Shown here: positions 26,580 to 36,662 of the stretch, piece by piece
Layout of the letters: every line of letters begins with the position of its first letter
How positions within the stretch are numbered: position 1 is the stretch's first letter
Notes under the pieces: model-generated
What the model was told of the DNA's origin: nothing
The model's input: the letters and a program-made list of their open reading frames with translations, nothing else
Database searches by the model: none
Source: Paenibacillus sp. MMS18-CY102
Lineage (GTDB): Bacteria; Bacillota; Bacilli; Paenibacillales; Paenibacillaceae
Direction of reading: 5' to 3'
Length of the DNA: 64,000 bases
Assembly (NCBI RefSeq): GCF_009789195.1
Contig: NZ_WSTC01000015.1
Span: 89,409-153,408 of the forward strand
Program-made: the position numbers and the translations under genes

Positions 26580-27143
26580 CTAGCCTTCAACCATCGCATT
26601 CGCAAGCTGGACTAGCTTATTGATCGTTTTCCAATTTCGTGTCGTGGTCGGCACGCCTAGCTTCTCGATTTGCACCGCTAGCTTGGAATTCCGTATGCTC
26701 TCATTAAATAAAAGAAAAATATTGTTTCCTGCGACCCGATACTGCTCCTCTGGTGTGGCATATGTGCTCAGCTTGTCCAGCCGCTCAGCCTGAGGCTCCT
26801 CTTGCAGCATCGTAACGTAGAGGCTCTCGCTATCGGAAGCCGCTTCTGCATGGGCAATTTGCTCCATTGTAAACGGACAGTCCGCTACTATCGCATTCAA
26901 TTGGCCAGACGTTCTTATGATCACCTTAAGCTTGATCTGAAACGACCGCTCCACCTCTTGCTCAATGCGCTGGCGCAGCGTATCCTCATCCTCACCTGAT
27001 TCAAGCAGCACGTTACCACTTTGAATATAGGTTTGAACCTTCGACAAGCCCAGCCCTTCCAGTGCTTCCCTTAGATCGGCCATTTTGATTTTATTTTTCC
27101 CGCCTACGTTAATGCCCCTAAGCAATGCAATATATATCGTCAT
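26580..27143 (-). CDS. DUF1697 family protein
   Basis: 187 residues. The family N-terminus is unmistakable: YIALLRGINVGGKNKIKMAD, followed by VQTYIQSGNVLLES. DUF1697 proteins are small cytosolic proteins of unknown function found in many soil bacteria. It has a terminator on each side and so is a single-gene unit. The spacing of its ribosome site (GGAGAG before the ATG) is normal. Confidence 0.88.
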   Translation of the reverse strand: MTIYIALLRGINVGGKNKIKMADLREALEGLGLSKVQTYIQSGNVLLESGEDEDTLRQRIEQEVERSFQIKLKVIIRTSGQLNAIVADCPFTMEQIAHAEAASDSESLYVTMLQEEPQAERLDKLSTYATPEEQYRVAGNNIFLLFNESIRNSKLAVQIEKLGVPTTTRNWKTINKLVQLANAMVEG

Positions 27144-27183
27144 CTCTCCACCGCTTTCCAGCCATTGTACCTAACAGTATACA

Positions 27184-27242
27184 AAAGCCCCTCTTACGCC
27201 AATGGCCATTCTCATGGTGTCCATCATCGTTCAAGGGGCTTT
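27184..27242. terminator. terminator after leuA
   Basis: AAAGCCCCT (27184-27192) and AGGGGCTTT (27234-27242) form a 9-bp stem with a long loop, 15 nt past the leuA stop. It can act in both directions and closes the ilv-leu operon. Confidence 0.7.
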
Positions 27243-27256
27243 CATTGTTATTGCGA

Positions 27257-28801
27257 TTAGATGAGGCTCATCTTGTCGCGGCGTCCCGGTGATTGGCGCT
27301 TGTCAATCAAACGGTTCAATGCGTCAACATAAGCACGTGCGCTCGCTTCAAGAATATCCGTGCTCAGGCCGCGGCCTTGTGCCGTTACTTCGTTCTGGAG
27401 CAGAACGACATGAACTTCGCCAAGCGCGTCCTTGCCGTGCGAGACCGACTTGATGGAGTAGTCCTCCAGTTCAACTTCCTCGCCCGTCAGCTTATCGATG
27501 GCATTATAGATCGCGTCAACGGAGCCATTGCCCTCCGCCGTTGCTTCTTTAACGCCCTCGTTCGTTTTCTCGATGCGGATCGTTGCAGTCGGCACCGATT
27601 GGTTGCCGTAATGCACTTCAATCGTCTGGAACGAATAGATGCTTGGGGACTCCGCCAGCTTCTCTTCCAGCATCGCATGAATGTCTTCGTCGGTTACATC
27701 CTTTTTACGGTCAGCAACGTCCTTAAACTTTGCAAATGCCACGTTCACCGCTTCGTCTTCCAGCTCGTAGCCAAGGTCAATCAGCTTCTCACGGAAAGCG
27801 TGGCGTCCGGAGTGCTTGCCGAGGACCAGCTTCGATTCCTTCAGCCCGATCGTCTCTGGCGAGATAATCTCGTACGTCGTTTTCTCTTTGAGCATGCCAT
27901 CCTGATGGATGCCCGACTCGTGAGCGAACGCGTTCGCGCCGACAATCGCTTTGTTGCCCGGTACCGGCATGCCAGTCAGCTTGCTGACCAGACGGCTCGT
28001 CTTCGCAATTTCCTTCAGGTTAAGCGACGTCGTCGCCCCGAAGTAATCAGCACGAGTAGCCAGCGCCAATGCTACCTCTTCGATCGCCGTATTGCCTGCA
28101 CGCTCGCCAATGCCGTTGATCGTGCCCTCAATCTGGTCAGCACCGTTGAGGACAGCGGCCAGCGCGTTCGCCGTCGCCATGCCGAGGTCATCGTGGCAGT
28201 GCGCGCTCAGCTGAATTTTCTCGATGCCCGTTACGTTCTCTTTAAGCGTCTTGAAAATGTTGCCGAACTCTAGCGGATTCAAATAACCAACCGTGTCTGG
28301 AATATTAACGACAGTCGCGCCTGCGCGAATTGCCATTTCCGTTACTTGCACGAGGAAATCAAGCTCCGTACGTCCAGCGTCCTCTGGTGAAAACTCGATT
28401 TTGGAGAAATATTGCTTCGCATAACGAATCGCACGCTCAGCCGTCTCCAGCACTTGGTCCTTCTCCATGCGCAGCTTGTGCTTGCGATGGATTGGGCTCG
28501 TTGCTAAGAACAAGTGAAGGCAAGGGTCCTGCGCGTCCTTCAACGCTTCACGAGCTGCATCGATATCTTGCTCGCGGGAACGCGACAAGCCGATAACGCT
28601 TGCATTCTTAACGGCACGGGCAACCGCATTTACTGCGGCCAAGTCGCCGGGGGACGCAGCCGGGAAGCCAGCCTCCATACGGTCGACTCCGAGCTTTTCG
28701 AGCTGCAAAGCGATTTCCACTTTTTCTTTCGTATTCAAGTTAACGCCCGGAGATTGCTCCCCGTCGCGGAGTGTCGTGTCGAAAATATAAATCTTGCGCA
28801 T
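27257..28801 (-). CDS. leuA: 2-isopropylmalate synthase
   Basis: 514 residues. The DRE-TIM catalytic barrel starts with [13 protein letters not shown] and has the metal-binding pair in [15 protein letters not shown]; the C-terminal 130 residues are the LeuA dimer regulatory domain that binds leucine. It condenses acetyl-CoA with 2-oxoisovalerate, the first committed leucine step. The ATG at 28801 has GGAGG 9 nt upstream and gives the family N-terminus [10 protein letters not shown]; the frame is open to 28882. Last gene of the T-box-controlled operon, separated from ilvC by a structured gap. Confidence 0.96.
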   Translation of the reverse strand: MRKIYIFDTTLRDGEQSPGVNLNTKEKVEIALQLEKLGVDRMEAGFPAASPGDLAAVNAVARAVKNASVIGLSRSREQDIDAAREALKDAQDPCLHLFLATSPIHRKHKLRMEKDQVLETAERAIRYAKQYFSKIEFSPEDAGRTELDFLVQVTEMAIRAGATVVNIPDTVGYLNPLEFGNIFKTLKENVTGIEKIQLSAHCHDDLGMATANALAAVLNGADQIEGTINGIGERAGNTAIEEVALALATRADYFGATTSLNLKEIAKTSRLVSKLTGMPVPGNKAIVGANAFAHESGIHQDGMLKEKTTYEIISPETIGLKESKLVLGKHSGRHAFREKLIDLGYELEDEAVNVAFAKFKDVADRKKDVTDEDIHAMLEEKLAESPSIYSFQTIEVHYGNQSVPTATIRIEKTNEGVKEATAEGNGSVDAIYNAIDKLTGEEVELEDYSIKSVSHGKDALGEVHVVLLQNEVTAQGRGLSTDILEASARAYVDALNRLIDKRQSPGRRDKMSLI

Positions 28802-28828
28802 GCCGTTACACCTCCGGGAAACTAAATG

Positions 28829-28901
28829 TCCCGGTGCAAGCAGACATGCACGGTGGGCATCCATCCGAAGAGGGATGCCCACGGCTGTCCGTGAACCGGG
28901 A
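28829..28901 (-). other. structured ilvC-leuA intercistronic RNA
   Basis: Outer arms TCCCGGT/ACCGGGA enclose a perfect 10-bp stem GTGGGCATCC/GGATGCCCAC (28853-28862 and 28873-28882). No T-run follows on the minus strand, so it is more likely a processing or stability element than a terminator. Confidence 0.55.
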
Positions 28902-28937
28902 TAAGTTAATGCTTATAATCGCTTGTACAAGCGGTTA

Positions 28938-30137
<1,200 letters not shown>

Positions 30138-30207
30138 TCATACATGATCTGAGCGTCGAAAGATAATGGGTTTCCTTATGCAATAAGATAAGTTGGCCCG
30201 TACGATA

Positions 30208-30693
30208 CTATTTCGCGTTGCCGCGAATCATAGCCGTGACACCTGTACGGGACAGCTCGCGAATGCCGTAAGGCTTGAGAAGCTCGACCATTGCATCGAT
30301 TTTCTCCGTATCGCCTACAACTTGCACGATCATGGTCGATGGACCGATATCCACAATAGCTGCACGGAACGTCTCGACGACGCCGAGCACCTCCGGCCGA
30401 GCCGCGGGCTCCGCGCCCACCTTGATGAGCGCGAGCTCGCGGGCAACCATCGGGCTGCCGCTGACATCGACAACTTTGATTACGTCGATCAGCTTATAAA
30501 GCTGCTTCGTAATTTGCTCCAGCGTGTTATCGTCACCTGACGTTACGATAACCATGCGGGACAAGCCTGGCTCTTCACTTGAGCCTACCGTAATGCTCTC
30601 AATATTAAAGCCGCGGCGGCCGAACAGGCCAGATACGCGCTGAAGTACGCCGGGCTGATCATTTACGAGGACTGCTACCGTATGTTTCTTCAT
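30208..30693 (-). CDS. ilvN: acetolactate synthase small subunit
   Basis: 161 residues (the gene is called ilvH in Bacillus). An N-terminal ACT domain (VAVLVNDQPGVLQRVSGLF, then FNIESITVG) is followed by a second ACT-like domain. It binds valine and activates the large subunit. Its ATG overlaps the ilvB stop (ATGA at 30690-30693), which ensures matched amounts. A 277-nt gap with a long hairpin separates it from ilvC. Confidence 0.95.
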   Translation of the reverse strand: MKKHTVAVLVNDQPGVLQRVSGLFGRRGFNIESITVGSSEEPGLSRMVIVTSGDDNTLEQITKQLYKLIDVIKVVDVSGSPMVARELALIKVGAEPAARPEVLGVVETFRAAIVDIGPSTMIVQVVGDTEKIDAMVELLKPYGIRELSRTGVTAMIRGNAK

Positions 30694-32438
30694 TCCGTTT
30701 CCCCCAAGATCATTTCGTCGATCGTGTTTCCTTGCGTAACCATTGGATACACGTTTTCTCCTTTGCGGACGACGAATTCAACGACCGCAGGACCAGGATG
30801 GGCAAGCGCCGCTTCCCATGCTGCACGCGCTTCTTCCTTGTTCGTAGCACGGAAACCTTTTACGCCATAAGCGTCTGCAAGCTTAACGAAGTCTGGGCTT
30901 CCTGCCAGATCGATATGGCTATAACGGTTGTCATAGATGATTTCTTGCCACTGGCGAACCATGCCCAGCACTTGGTTGTTAATGATCGCAACCTTAACAG
31001 GGATGTTGTTAATCGCGCAGATTGCAAGCTCTTGCGCACACATCTGCATGCCGCCGTCACCGTTGATGGAAACGACTGTGCGATCCGGATTCGCCATCTG
31101 GGCGCCAATGGCCGAAGGGAAACCGAAGCCCATCGTGCCAAGGCCGCCGGATGTTACGAACGAGCGCGGCTTATTGAATTTGTAATATTGCGCAGCCCAC
31201 ATTTGGTGTTGGCCTACGTCCGTCGTGACGATTGCATCGCCATTAGTCGTCTCGTGAAGAAGCTCAACGACCCATTGCGGCTTCAGCTCGACATCCGAAT
31301 CCACATACGACAGTGGATTTTCAGCCTTCATCTTCGTAATCAGTGCGCGCCAAGCGTCCGCTTTCGTCGCTGGTTTAGCATCTTGGTTCGCCAATTCGAG
31401 CACGGTTTTAATATCGCCAACGATTGGAATGTCTGTAGCAACGTTCTTGCCAATCTCTGCTGGATCGATATCAATATGGACGATCTTCGCGTTCGGCGCA
31501 AAGCCGTCCAGCTTCATCGTAACGCGGTCATCGAAGCGCGCGCCGATATTGATAAGAAGATCCGAACCTTGAATCGCTTTATTCGACGCGTAAGCGCCGT
31601 GCATGCCTGGCATGCCTACCCACAGGTCGTTGCCGCTTGGGAAGCCGCCAAGGCCTAGAAGTGTAGTCGTTACTGGAATATTCGTTTTCGTTGCGAATGC
31701 CAGCAGCTCCTCATGGGCGCCGGAATATACAACGCCGCCGCCTGCAAGAATGAGCGGGCGCTCTGCTTCTTCAATCGCTTTAAGCATCTTGTCAACTTGC
31801 TGCTTCTTAGGCGATACCGTTGGGTTATAGCCGCGAAGCGCTACTTCGCCAACTGCTGGCTTAAACAATGTTTTGTGCGCCGATACGTCCTTCGGAATAT
31901 CGATGAGAACCGGGCCTTTACGGCCGGAATTCGCGATATGGAACGCTTCATGAATGACGCGTGGCAGATCCTCTACGTTACGTACAAGGTAGCTGTGCTT
32001 CGTGATCGGCATCGTAATGCCTGTGATGTCCGCTTCTTGGAACGCATCTGTACCAATTGCCGAAGTCGCAACGTTGCCTGTAATGACAACGAGCGGAACA
32101 GAATCCATATACGCCGTTGCGATGCCTGTTACCAAGTTTGTAGCGCCTGGACCAGATGTTGCGATACAGACGCCAACCTTGCCGCTAGCACGCGCGTAGC
32201 CGTCTGCAGCATGGATTGCCCCTTGCTCATGGCGGGTCAGAATATGATTGAAATCATCAAATCCGTGCATCGCATCGTAGATATACAATACGGCACCGCC
32301 CGGATAGCCGAATACGCATTCGACACCCTCCAGCACTAGACTGCGAAGCAATATTTCCGAACCGGAAATGACCTCCGGTTTGCTCATTTTCTCGATAAGC
32401 TCTTGTTTTGAACGAAGCGTTGTCCCTTGCGTCGCCAT
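30690..32438 (-). CDS. ilvB: acetolactate synthase large subunit
   Basis: 582 residues, biosynthetic type. The N-terminal domain has the catalytic Glu region VECVFGYPGGAVLYIYD, the middle domain binds FAD, and the C-terminal domain has the thiamine-diphosphate block starting GDGGMQMCAQELA and ending in NN. It makes acetolactate from two pyruvates, or acetohydroxybutyrate. GGAGAG lies 9 nt before the ATG. First gene of the ilvBNC-leuA operon, read from the promoter at 32813-32841 through a T-box leader. Confidence 0.96.
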   Translation of the reverse strand: MATQGTTLRSKQELIEKMSKPEVISGSEILLRSLVLEGVECVFGYPGGAVLYIYDAMHGFDDFNHILTRHEQGAIHAADGYARASGKVGVCIATSGPGATNLVTGIATAYMDSVPLVVITGNVATSAIGTDAFQEADITGITMPITKHSYLVRNVEDLPRVIHEAFHIANSGRKGPVLIDIPKDVSAHKTLFKPAVGEVALRGYNPTVSPKKQQVDKMLKAIEEAERPLILAGGGVVYSGAHEELLAFATKTNIPVTTTLLGLGGFPSGNDLWVGMPGMHGAYASNKAIQGSDLLINIGARFDDRVTMKLDGFAPNAKIVHIDIDPAEIGKNVATDIPIVGDIKTVLELANQDAKPATKADAWRALITKMKAENPLSYVDSDVELKPQWVVELLHETTNGDAIVTTDVGQHQMWAAQYYKFNKPRSFVTSGGLGTMGFGFPSAIGAQMANPDRTVVSINGDGGMQMCAQELAICAINNIPVKVAIINNQVLGMVRQWQEIIYDNRYSHIDLAGSPDFVKLADAYGVKGFRATNKEEARAAWEAALAHPGPAVVEFVVRKGENVYPMVTQGNTIDEMILGETE

Positions 32439-32806
32439 CCTTCATCTCTCCTTTCATTCAACCAACAAACAACAAAAAAGCCTTTCGCCTCCGTTGCTTC
32501 CAATTAAGCAACGGGACGAAAGGCATATCTTCCGTGGTACCACCCAGATTTGTTACGCATCTCGCAATGCATAACCTCGACAGGTAAGAACAGCGCGAAC
32601 GCCAAACATTCCTACCATGAGCACAGTAACGTGTGCCAAGCGATTCTCCCTAATGCGCGAATTGTATTCGCTTTTCAAGAGAATGGCTCCGAGGTGAGCT
32701 CGTCGAAAAGGGGTTTTGGCGATGGTTGCAGCAAATTCCATCCGCTCTCTGAGCAAAAGAGCCCTTAACACTTCGTCCTCATCATTGCCGATTACGTATT
32801 AGCTTA
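32439..32806 (-). promoter_or_regulatory. T-box leader, probably leucine-responsive
   Basis: The minus strand contains TGGGTGGTACCACGG (32546-32532), the conserved T-box that pairs with uncharged tRNA, and directly after it the terminator stem. Upstream there is a stem I with the CAGAGAGC block, and GAGCTCACC where the specifier is expected, which would read CUC (Leu). Uncharged leucine tRNA would favour the antiterminator and turn on ilvBNC-leuA. The specifier call is less sure than the T-box itself. Confidence 0.88.
32474..32524 (-). terminator. T-box attenuator terminator
   Basis: A long stem (32480-32524, arms beginning GCCTTTCG and containing CCGTTGC/GCAACGG) followed by six T on the minus strand, ending 36 nt before the ilvB start. 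Confidence 0.88.
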
Positions 32807-32812
32807 AACCCT

Positions 32813-32841
32813 ATTATATGCCTGGTGATTACGTTCGTCAA
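32813..32841 (-). promoter_or_regulatory. SigA promoter of the ilv-leu operon
   Basis: TTGACG (32841-32836), a 17-nt spacer and a perfect TATAAT (32818-32813) on the minus strand, giving a transcript start near 32806 just ahead of the T-box stem I. Confidence 0.85.
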
Positions 32842-32942
32842 GCCTAGTATGCAACAGGCACGGAAAAGTTATGTATCGATATAACCAGCCATTACGGCAT
32901 CGCATACACTATTGCAACGAACGCGCAAGGAGGCTGCCGCCA

Positions 32943-33431
32943 GTGCCTATTCGCATAAGAAAAGCCCGACTAGATGATTCGCCTATTCTGGAGCTGATTC
33001 GCAAAGAAATTATCCCTTACTCCTACCTATACTCCTTGCATGACGCTCCTACGTCCGAGGAACTCCGCGCCCGGCTTGATATTGGCGCCACGCATGTCGC
33101 TGCATATTCAGTAACAAATGATACTTATGCATTCGTCCACTCCATCGCACAAGGCGAAACGTTATACGTTGATCTTCTGGCCGTGCATCCAACTTGCCGC
33201 AAACGCGGCACAGGGAAACGATTAATGGAGGCTGCAGAAGCCTATGGGCTAGCGCAAGGCTGTACAACGTCCCTGTTATATGTTGACCAAAGCAACGGCG
33301 CGGCACTTCGGTTTTATGAGAACCTCGGTTACCGCGCCACTCGATTCGTCGAACCGATTCGCTGCCATGAAATGAAAAAGCCTCTAGGCAGCCCATTGCT
33401 CACCCGGCGTTCTTCTAACCGCCGCCGCTAG
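32943..33431 (+). CDS. GNAT family N-acetyltransferase
   Basis: 162 residues. The acetyl-CoA-binding motif A is LYVDLLAVHPTCRKRGTGKR (the R-x-x-G-x-G/A loop is RKRGTG), followed by the helix LMEAAEAYG and the GAALRFYENLGY motif B. No ATG with a ribosome site exists; GTG at 32943 has AAGGAGG 9 nt upstream and gives the normal N-terminus VPIRIRKARLDD. Divergent from the ilv-leu promoter. Substrate unknown. The last 15 residues are basic and rich in Arg and Ser. Confidence 0.82.
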   Translation: MPIRIRKARLDDSPILELIRKEIIPYSYLYSLHDAPTSEELRARLDIGATHVAAYSVTNDTYAFVHSIAQGETLYVDLLAVHPTCRKRGTGKRLMEAAEAYGLAQGCTTSLLYVDQSNGAALRFYENLGYRATRFVEPIRCHEMKKPLGSPLLTRRSSNRRR

Positions 33432-33447
33432 CTACTGGCCGATTGGC

Positions 33448-33843
33448 TTAATAAAATCCGCCACTGCCTTTTGGTCCGTATGGCCCATATCCGCCACCGC
33501 CATATTGGTTGTACCCAGCGCCCCCATACGGGCCATATCCCGGTCCACCGCCATAGCCGCCGCCATAACCTGGTCCGCCGCCGTACGGCGGGCAACACTT
33601 GCCCCCGCCAAAGCCTCCTCCAAAGCCGCCGCCAGCAAACAAGCCGATTGCGAGCAAGTCAAACAATACGAGAGGCAGTATCGCTCTAGTGTGCACGTCG
33701 CCGCTTTTGCCAAACGGCTCCATATAAAGCTTATTATCATGGAAGCGTGTTAATTTGCCCAGTACGACTGAGCCATCCCGCCGAGTTGCATAGATGGATT
33801 TGCCGATCAGTTTCCTTACATCCTGTTCGGAAACATGCTGCAT
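33448..33843 (-). CDS. small protein with Gly/Tyr-rich tail
   Basis: 131 residues. Residues 1-50 are a compact domain (VSEQDVRKLIGKSIYATRRD), about 55-70 one hydrophobic segment (AILPLVLFDLLAIGLFAGG), and the last 60 residues are nearly all Gly, Tyr and Pro with one KCC pair. AAAGGAGGG precedes the ATG. Such Gly-Tyr tails occur in spore-coat and surface proteins of paenibacilli; a role at the spore or cell surface is a guess. The gene ends 17 nt from the convergent GNAT gene. Confidence 0.7.
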   Translation of the reverse strand: MQHVSEQDVRKLIGKSIYATRRDGSVVLGKLTRFHDNKLYMEPFGKSGDVHTRAILPLVLFDLLAIGLFAGGGFGGGFGGGKCCPPYGGGPGYGGGYGGGPGYGPYGGAGYNQYGGGGYGPYGPKGSGGFY

Positions 33844-33935
33844 GCCAAATCCCTCCTTTCCCGTTGTCTTACAGACTATGCGATAGGATCTGAGCTGGCT
33901 TGTTTGTTTGTACCCCCATCATATATACACAGCAA

Positions 33936-33966
33936 AAAGCCTCGTCCCATATTAGGACGAGGCTTT
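33936..33966. terminator. terminator of the infC-rpmI-rplT operon
   Basis: AAAGCCTCGTCC (33936-33947) pairs with GGACGAGGCTTT (33955-33966); located 15 nt past rplT. Confidence 0.85.
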
Positions 33967-33980
33967 AATATAACGCCATA

Positions 33981-34340
33981 CTAAGCGTTAATTTTTTGTT
34001 TCGCTACACCTGCGAGCGAGTTGAACGCGCTAATATCGTTGACTGCGAGGTCAGCGAGGATTTTGCGGTTAACTTCGATGCCAGCAAGTTTCAAGCCGTA
34101 CATGAATTTGTTGTAGGAAAGACCGTTCAGACGCGCTGCCGCGTTGATACGTACGATCCACAGTCTGCGGAAGTCGCGTTTAACTTGGCGACGGTCGCGG
34201 TATGCGTAGAGCAACGATTTCATTACTTGCTCTTTTGCTGTTTTAAACAGGCGATGTTTCGAACCGAAGTAACCTTTCGCAAGCTTCAAAATCCGTTTAC
34301 GACGACGAGCGCGGACGAATCCGCCTTTAACTCTTGCCAT
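33981..34340 (-). CDS. rplT: 50S ribosomal protein L20
   Basis: 119 residues, the full family length: [20 protein letters not shown] at the N-terminus, then [19 protein letters not shown] and the [19 protein letters not shown] block. It binds 23S rRNA early in 50S assembly and, in Bacillus, represses its own operon by binding the infC leader. AGGAGG lies before the ATG. Third gene of infC-rpmI-rplT. Confidence 0.98.
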   Translation of the reverse strand: MARVKGGFVRARRRKRILKLAKGYFGSKHRLFKTAKEQVMKSLLYAYRDRRQVKRDFRRLWIVRINAAARLNGLSYNKFMYGLKLAGIEVNRKILADLAVNDISAFNSLAGVAKQKINA

Positions 34341-34404
34341 GAGTGAAGACCTCCTGAGTGTTGTTTTAGTTTATGAATTGCATCGCGAGGCTCGCGATAA
34401 TGGA

Positions 34405-34605
34405 CTATTTCAGGTTAGCCAAACCTTGTTGCAGACGGCGAACGTCGCCAGCTGCCATGAGCGGTTGACCAGCCAAAACGCGTTTTTGACGGCCGGATTT
34501 GTGGGAAAGCAAGTGGTTTCTGTACGCTTTGAAGCGTTTCACTTTGCCCGTACCGGTAATTTTGAAGCGGTCTTTCAGACTGCTGTGCGTTTTCATCTTA
34601 GGCAT
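34405..34605 (-). CDS. rpmI: 50S ribosomal protein L35
   Basis: 66 residues. The sequence is canonical: PKMKTHSSLKDRFKITGTGK, then RFKAYRNHLLSHKSGRQKR. Basic throughout. It sits between infC (23 nt before) and rplT (64 nt after), the normal bacterial order, with GGAGG ahead of the ATG. Confidence 0.98.
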   Translation of the reverse strand: MPKMKTHSSLKDRFKITGTGKVKRFKAYRNHLLSHKSGRQKRVLAGQPLMAAGDVRRLQQGLANLK

Positions 34606-34628
34606 TCGATTGTTCCTCCTTGATAATG

Positions 34629-35144
34629 TTAGCTAGTTATTTTGGGCGCCAAAATCATGATCATACTGCGGCCTTCCAGTTTAGGGACACGCTCCACGCT
34701 GCATAATTCGGCGACTTCTTTTGAGAGGCGATCAAGGATCCGTTGTCCGATCGCGGCATGCGCGATCTCACGTCCACGATAACGAACGGAGCACTTTACT
34801 TTGTCGCCTTCCTTCAAAAACTTCACGACATTGCGAAGTTTCGTCTGGTAGTCGTTTTCCTCGATATTCGAACGGAACCACACTTCCTTAAGATCAACGA
34901 TCTTTTGGTTTTTGCGCGCTTCCTTCTCTTTCTTCTGCTGCTCGTAACGGAATTTGCCGTAGTCCATGATGCGGCATACCGGCGGCTTGGCTTGCGGTGC
35001 GACATTAACGAGATCCATGCTCAGATCAATTGCCATCTGAAGTGCTTCGCGAATCGGCTTAATGCCGATCTGTTCACCTTCTGCGCCTACAATACGTACC
35101 TCGCGAGCTCGAATTTCGTCATTAATTTGATGTTCTCTGCTAAT
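34629..35144 (-). CDS. infC: translation initiation factor IF-3, AUU start
   Basis: 171 residues. The N-domain has INDEIRAREVRIVGAEGEQ and the linker KPPVCRIMDYGKFRYEQQ, the C-domain FLKEGDKVKCSVRYRGRE and EGRSMIMILAPK. An ATG-only reading would start at 35036 and lose 36 residues of the N-domain; the correct start is ATT at 35144-35142, with GGAGGT 8 nt upstream. An AUU start is the known device by which IF-3, which rejects non-standard starts, limits its own synthesis. The L20 leader lies directly upstream. Confidence 0.95.
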   Translation of the reverse strand: MSREHQINDEIRAREVRIVGAEGEQIGIKPIREALQMAIDLSMDLVNVAPQAKPPVCRIMDYGKFRYEQQKKEKEARKNQKIVDLKEVWFRSNIEENDYQTKLRNVVKFLKEGDKVKCSVRYRGREIAHAAIGQRILDRLSKEVAELCSVERVPKLEGRSMIMILAPKITS

Positions 35145-35361
35145 AACGTGCCACCTCCATAAATTAGTTTCTCATGTATTCACCCAAATAAAAATGCGGG
35201 TCCATCAGGACCCGCATGCCATAACCATTCGTTAGTGCAACGCCATCTCCTAATGGATTGAGCGTGCAGCATATTCGATCGGTCGCATATAACCAGTTGG
35301 CTTAACTGCCAGGCAGGTGAGAAGCGGGTGCCTCTTCTTTCGCGATAAGTTTTAGTGTTAC
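35145..35361 (-). promoter_or_regulatory. L20-type ribosomal protein leader
   Basis: The transcript ahead of infC is about 215 nt. It contains GAAGAGGCACCCGCTTCTCA and ACCTGCCTGGCAGT, then a terminator hairpin, the layout of the Gram-positive L20 leader where L20 binding favours termination. Assignment rests on position, arrangement and memory of the Rfam element. Confidence 0.75.
35187..35217 (-). terminator. attenuator terminator of the L20 leader
   Basis: ATGCGGGTCC (35194-35203) pairs perfectly with GGACCCGCAT (35208-35217); TTTTTATTT follows on the minus strand. Confidence 0.85.
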
Positions 35362-35367
35362 CGGATT

Positions 35368-35397
35368 ACTATAGCATACCGGTATATCCGGCGTCAA
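35368..35397 (-). promoter_or_regulatory. promoter of infC-rpmI-rplT
   Basis: TTGACG (35397-35392), 18-nt spacer, and extended -10 TGCTATAGT (hexamer 35373-35368) on the minus strand. A GGTAT-rich palindrome (CCGGATATACCGG) fills the spacer. Confidence 0.75.
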
Positions 35398-35420
35398 CAC
35401 AAGGCTGCAAAACAATTGGA

Positions 35421-36662
35421 TCAGCTAACCTGCTTGCTTTGTACCTCTTCAAGCCGGATAACACGCGTATGCTGCGTATGGCTCCATTGCTTATTGTTCT
35501 GTGTGAAGAACGCATAGAACGTAATCGGCCACCACGACAGAAGGAAGAACGGCAGTGTAAGAAGATGCGCATACATCCGCCAGTTACGGACATTCTCAGG
35601 GATAAGCGACAGCGGGAACATCACGACGGAAGCCACAATTGCTACGCCAACTACCCACCAAGGCAGGTACTCATAAATAGAGCCGAAGAGATTATCCGCA
35701 GGGATCAGGTTGTCGCCCCACAGCATCAGCGTCATCATGAATCCGATAAATGTGTTGTAAACGGAGACCGAATACAGCGCCGCATCAAATTTAACGAAGC
35801 TGCGCTCCTTGATGCTTGCCCACAGCAGCGGGAAGAAATAGTGGCGGGCAACGTTAAAGTGCCCTTGCATCCAGCGGAGGCGTTGGCGCGCAGAAGCGCG
35901 GAACGACACCGGCTTTTCATCATACACTTTGGCATCGTAATTCAACACTGGATGTACGCCGCGCTGAATGCAACGCATCGTGAACTCAAGATCCTCAACA
36001 AGGCTTGTTGCTCCCCATCCCATATCTTTGAGCAGCTTGGACTCGAAGCACATGCCTGTGCCGCCCAAGAAGTTGGCCATTTTCAAATTGCGGCGGGACA
36101 GCTGCCACAAACGGTTGCAATACCAATACGTAATGCCGTATGCCGCAGTTACCCACGAATCGTTCGGGTTCTTCGTGTCGAGATAGCCTTGAATAACTTG
36201 GTGGCCATCGCACAGGTCGTCATTCATCAGGTGAAGGAAATCGCTGTTGCACAAGTTGTCCGCATCGAACATGACCACTGCGTCGTATTGGCGCGGCATG
36301 CTCCAAAGCTCTTTGAGCATCCACTCAATCGCGTAACCTTTGCCCTTAAGGGTCGTGTTCTTGCGAACGCATGCATTCACGCCATAGCTGCGCGCGATAT
36401 CAGCTGTTCCATCCGTGCAGTTGTCGCAAATGACAAAAATATCATATAACTCTTTTGGATAATCTAGATTTTGCAAATTCTCAATCAGCGCGCCTACGAC
36501 TTGCTCCTCGTTATGCGCAGCGACGAGTACGGCGAATGACTTCTTCGGTTCATGGCGGCGGCTGCTCTTTTTCCGGTAAATCCCGAACAGCGCAAGCACG
36601 AACTGGTACACGCCAACAAACGCTAAGAACACTTGAAACGCCATCACTAAAACATTTAACAT
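35421..36662 (-). CDS. membrane glycosyltransferase, family 2
   Basis: 413 residues. One membrane segment at the N-terminus, a GT-A catalytic domain with VLVAAHNEEQVV, the metal-binding FDADN, the GT2 acceptor Asp in SLVEDLEFTMR and the processive-type motif RQRLRW, then three or four membrane segments at the C-terminus. This is the layout of cellulose/hyaluronan/PNAG-type synthases that build and export a polysaccharide, or of transferases that load a lipid. No partner polysaccharide genes are adjacent. A promoter with a 145-nt leader precedes it. Confidence 0.87.
   Translation of the reverse strand: MLNVLVMAFQVFLAFVGVYQFVLALFGIYRKKSSRRHEPKKSFAVLVAAHNEEQVVGALIENLQNLDYPKELYDIFVICDNCTDGTADIARSYGVNACVRKNTTLKGKGYAIEWMLKELWSMPRQYDAVVMFDADNLCNSDFLHLMNDDLCDGHQVIQGYLDTKNPNDSWVTAAYGITYWYCNRLWQLSRRNLKMANFLGGTGMCFESKLLKDMGWGATSLVEDLEFTMRCIQRGVHPVLNYDAKVYDEKPVSFRASARQRLRWMQGHFNVARHYFFPLLWASIKERSFVKFDAALYSVSVYNTFIGFMMTLMLWGDNLIPADNLFGSIYEYLPWWVVGVAIVASVVMFPLSLIPENVRNWRMYAHLLTLPFFLLSWWPITFYAFFTQNNKQWSHTQHTRVIRLEEVQSKQVS

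Noticed and set aside
27293..28273. 326-codon plus-strand frame opposite leuA
   Set aside because: Shadow of leuA codon bias; no ribosome site, no domain.
30732..31658. 308-codon plus-strand frame opposite ilvB
   Set aside because: Shadow frame without start signals or recognisable domain.
35355..36449. 364-codon plus-strand frame opposite the GT2 gene
   Set aside because: Overlaps a confident glycosyltransferase gene and runs into the infC promoter; no ribosome site.
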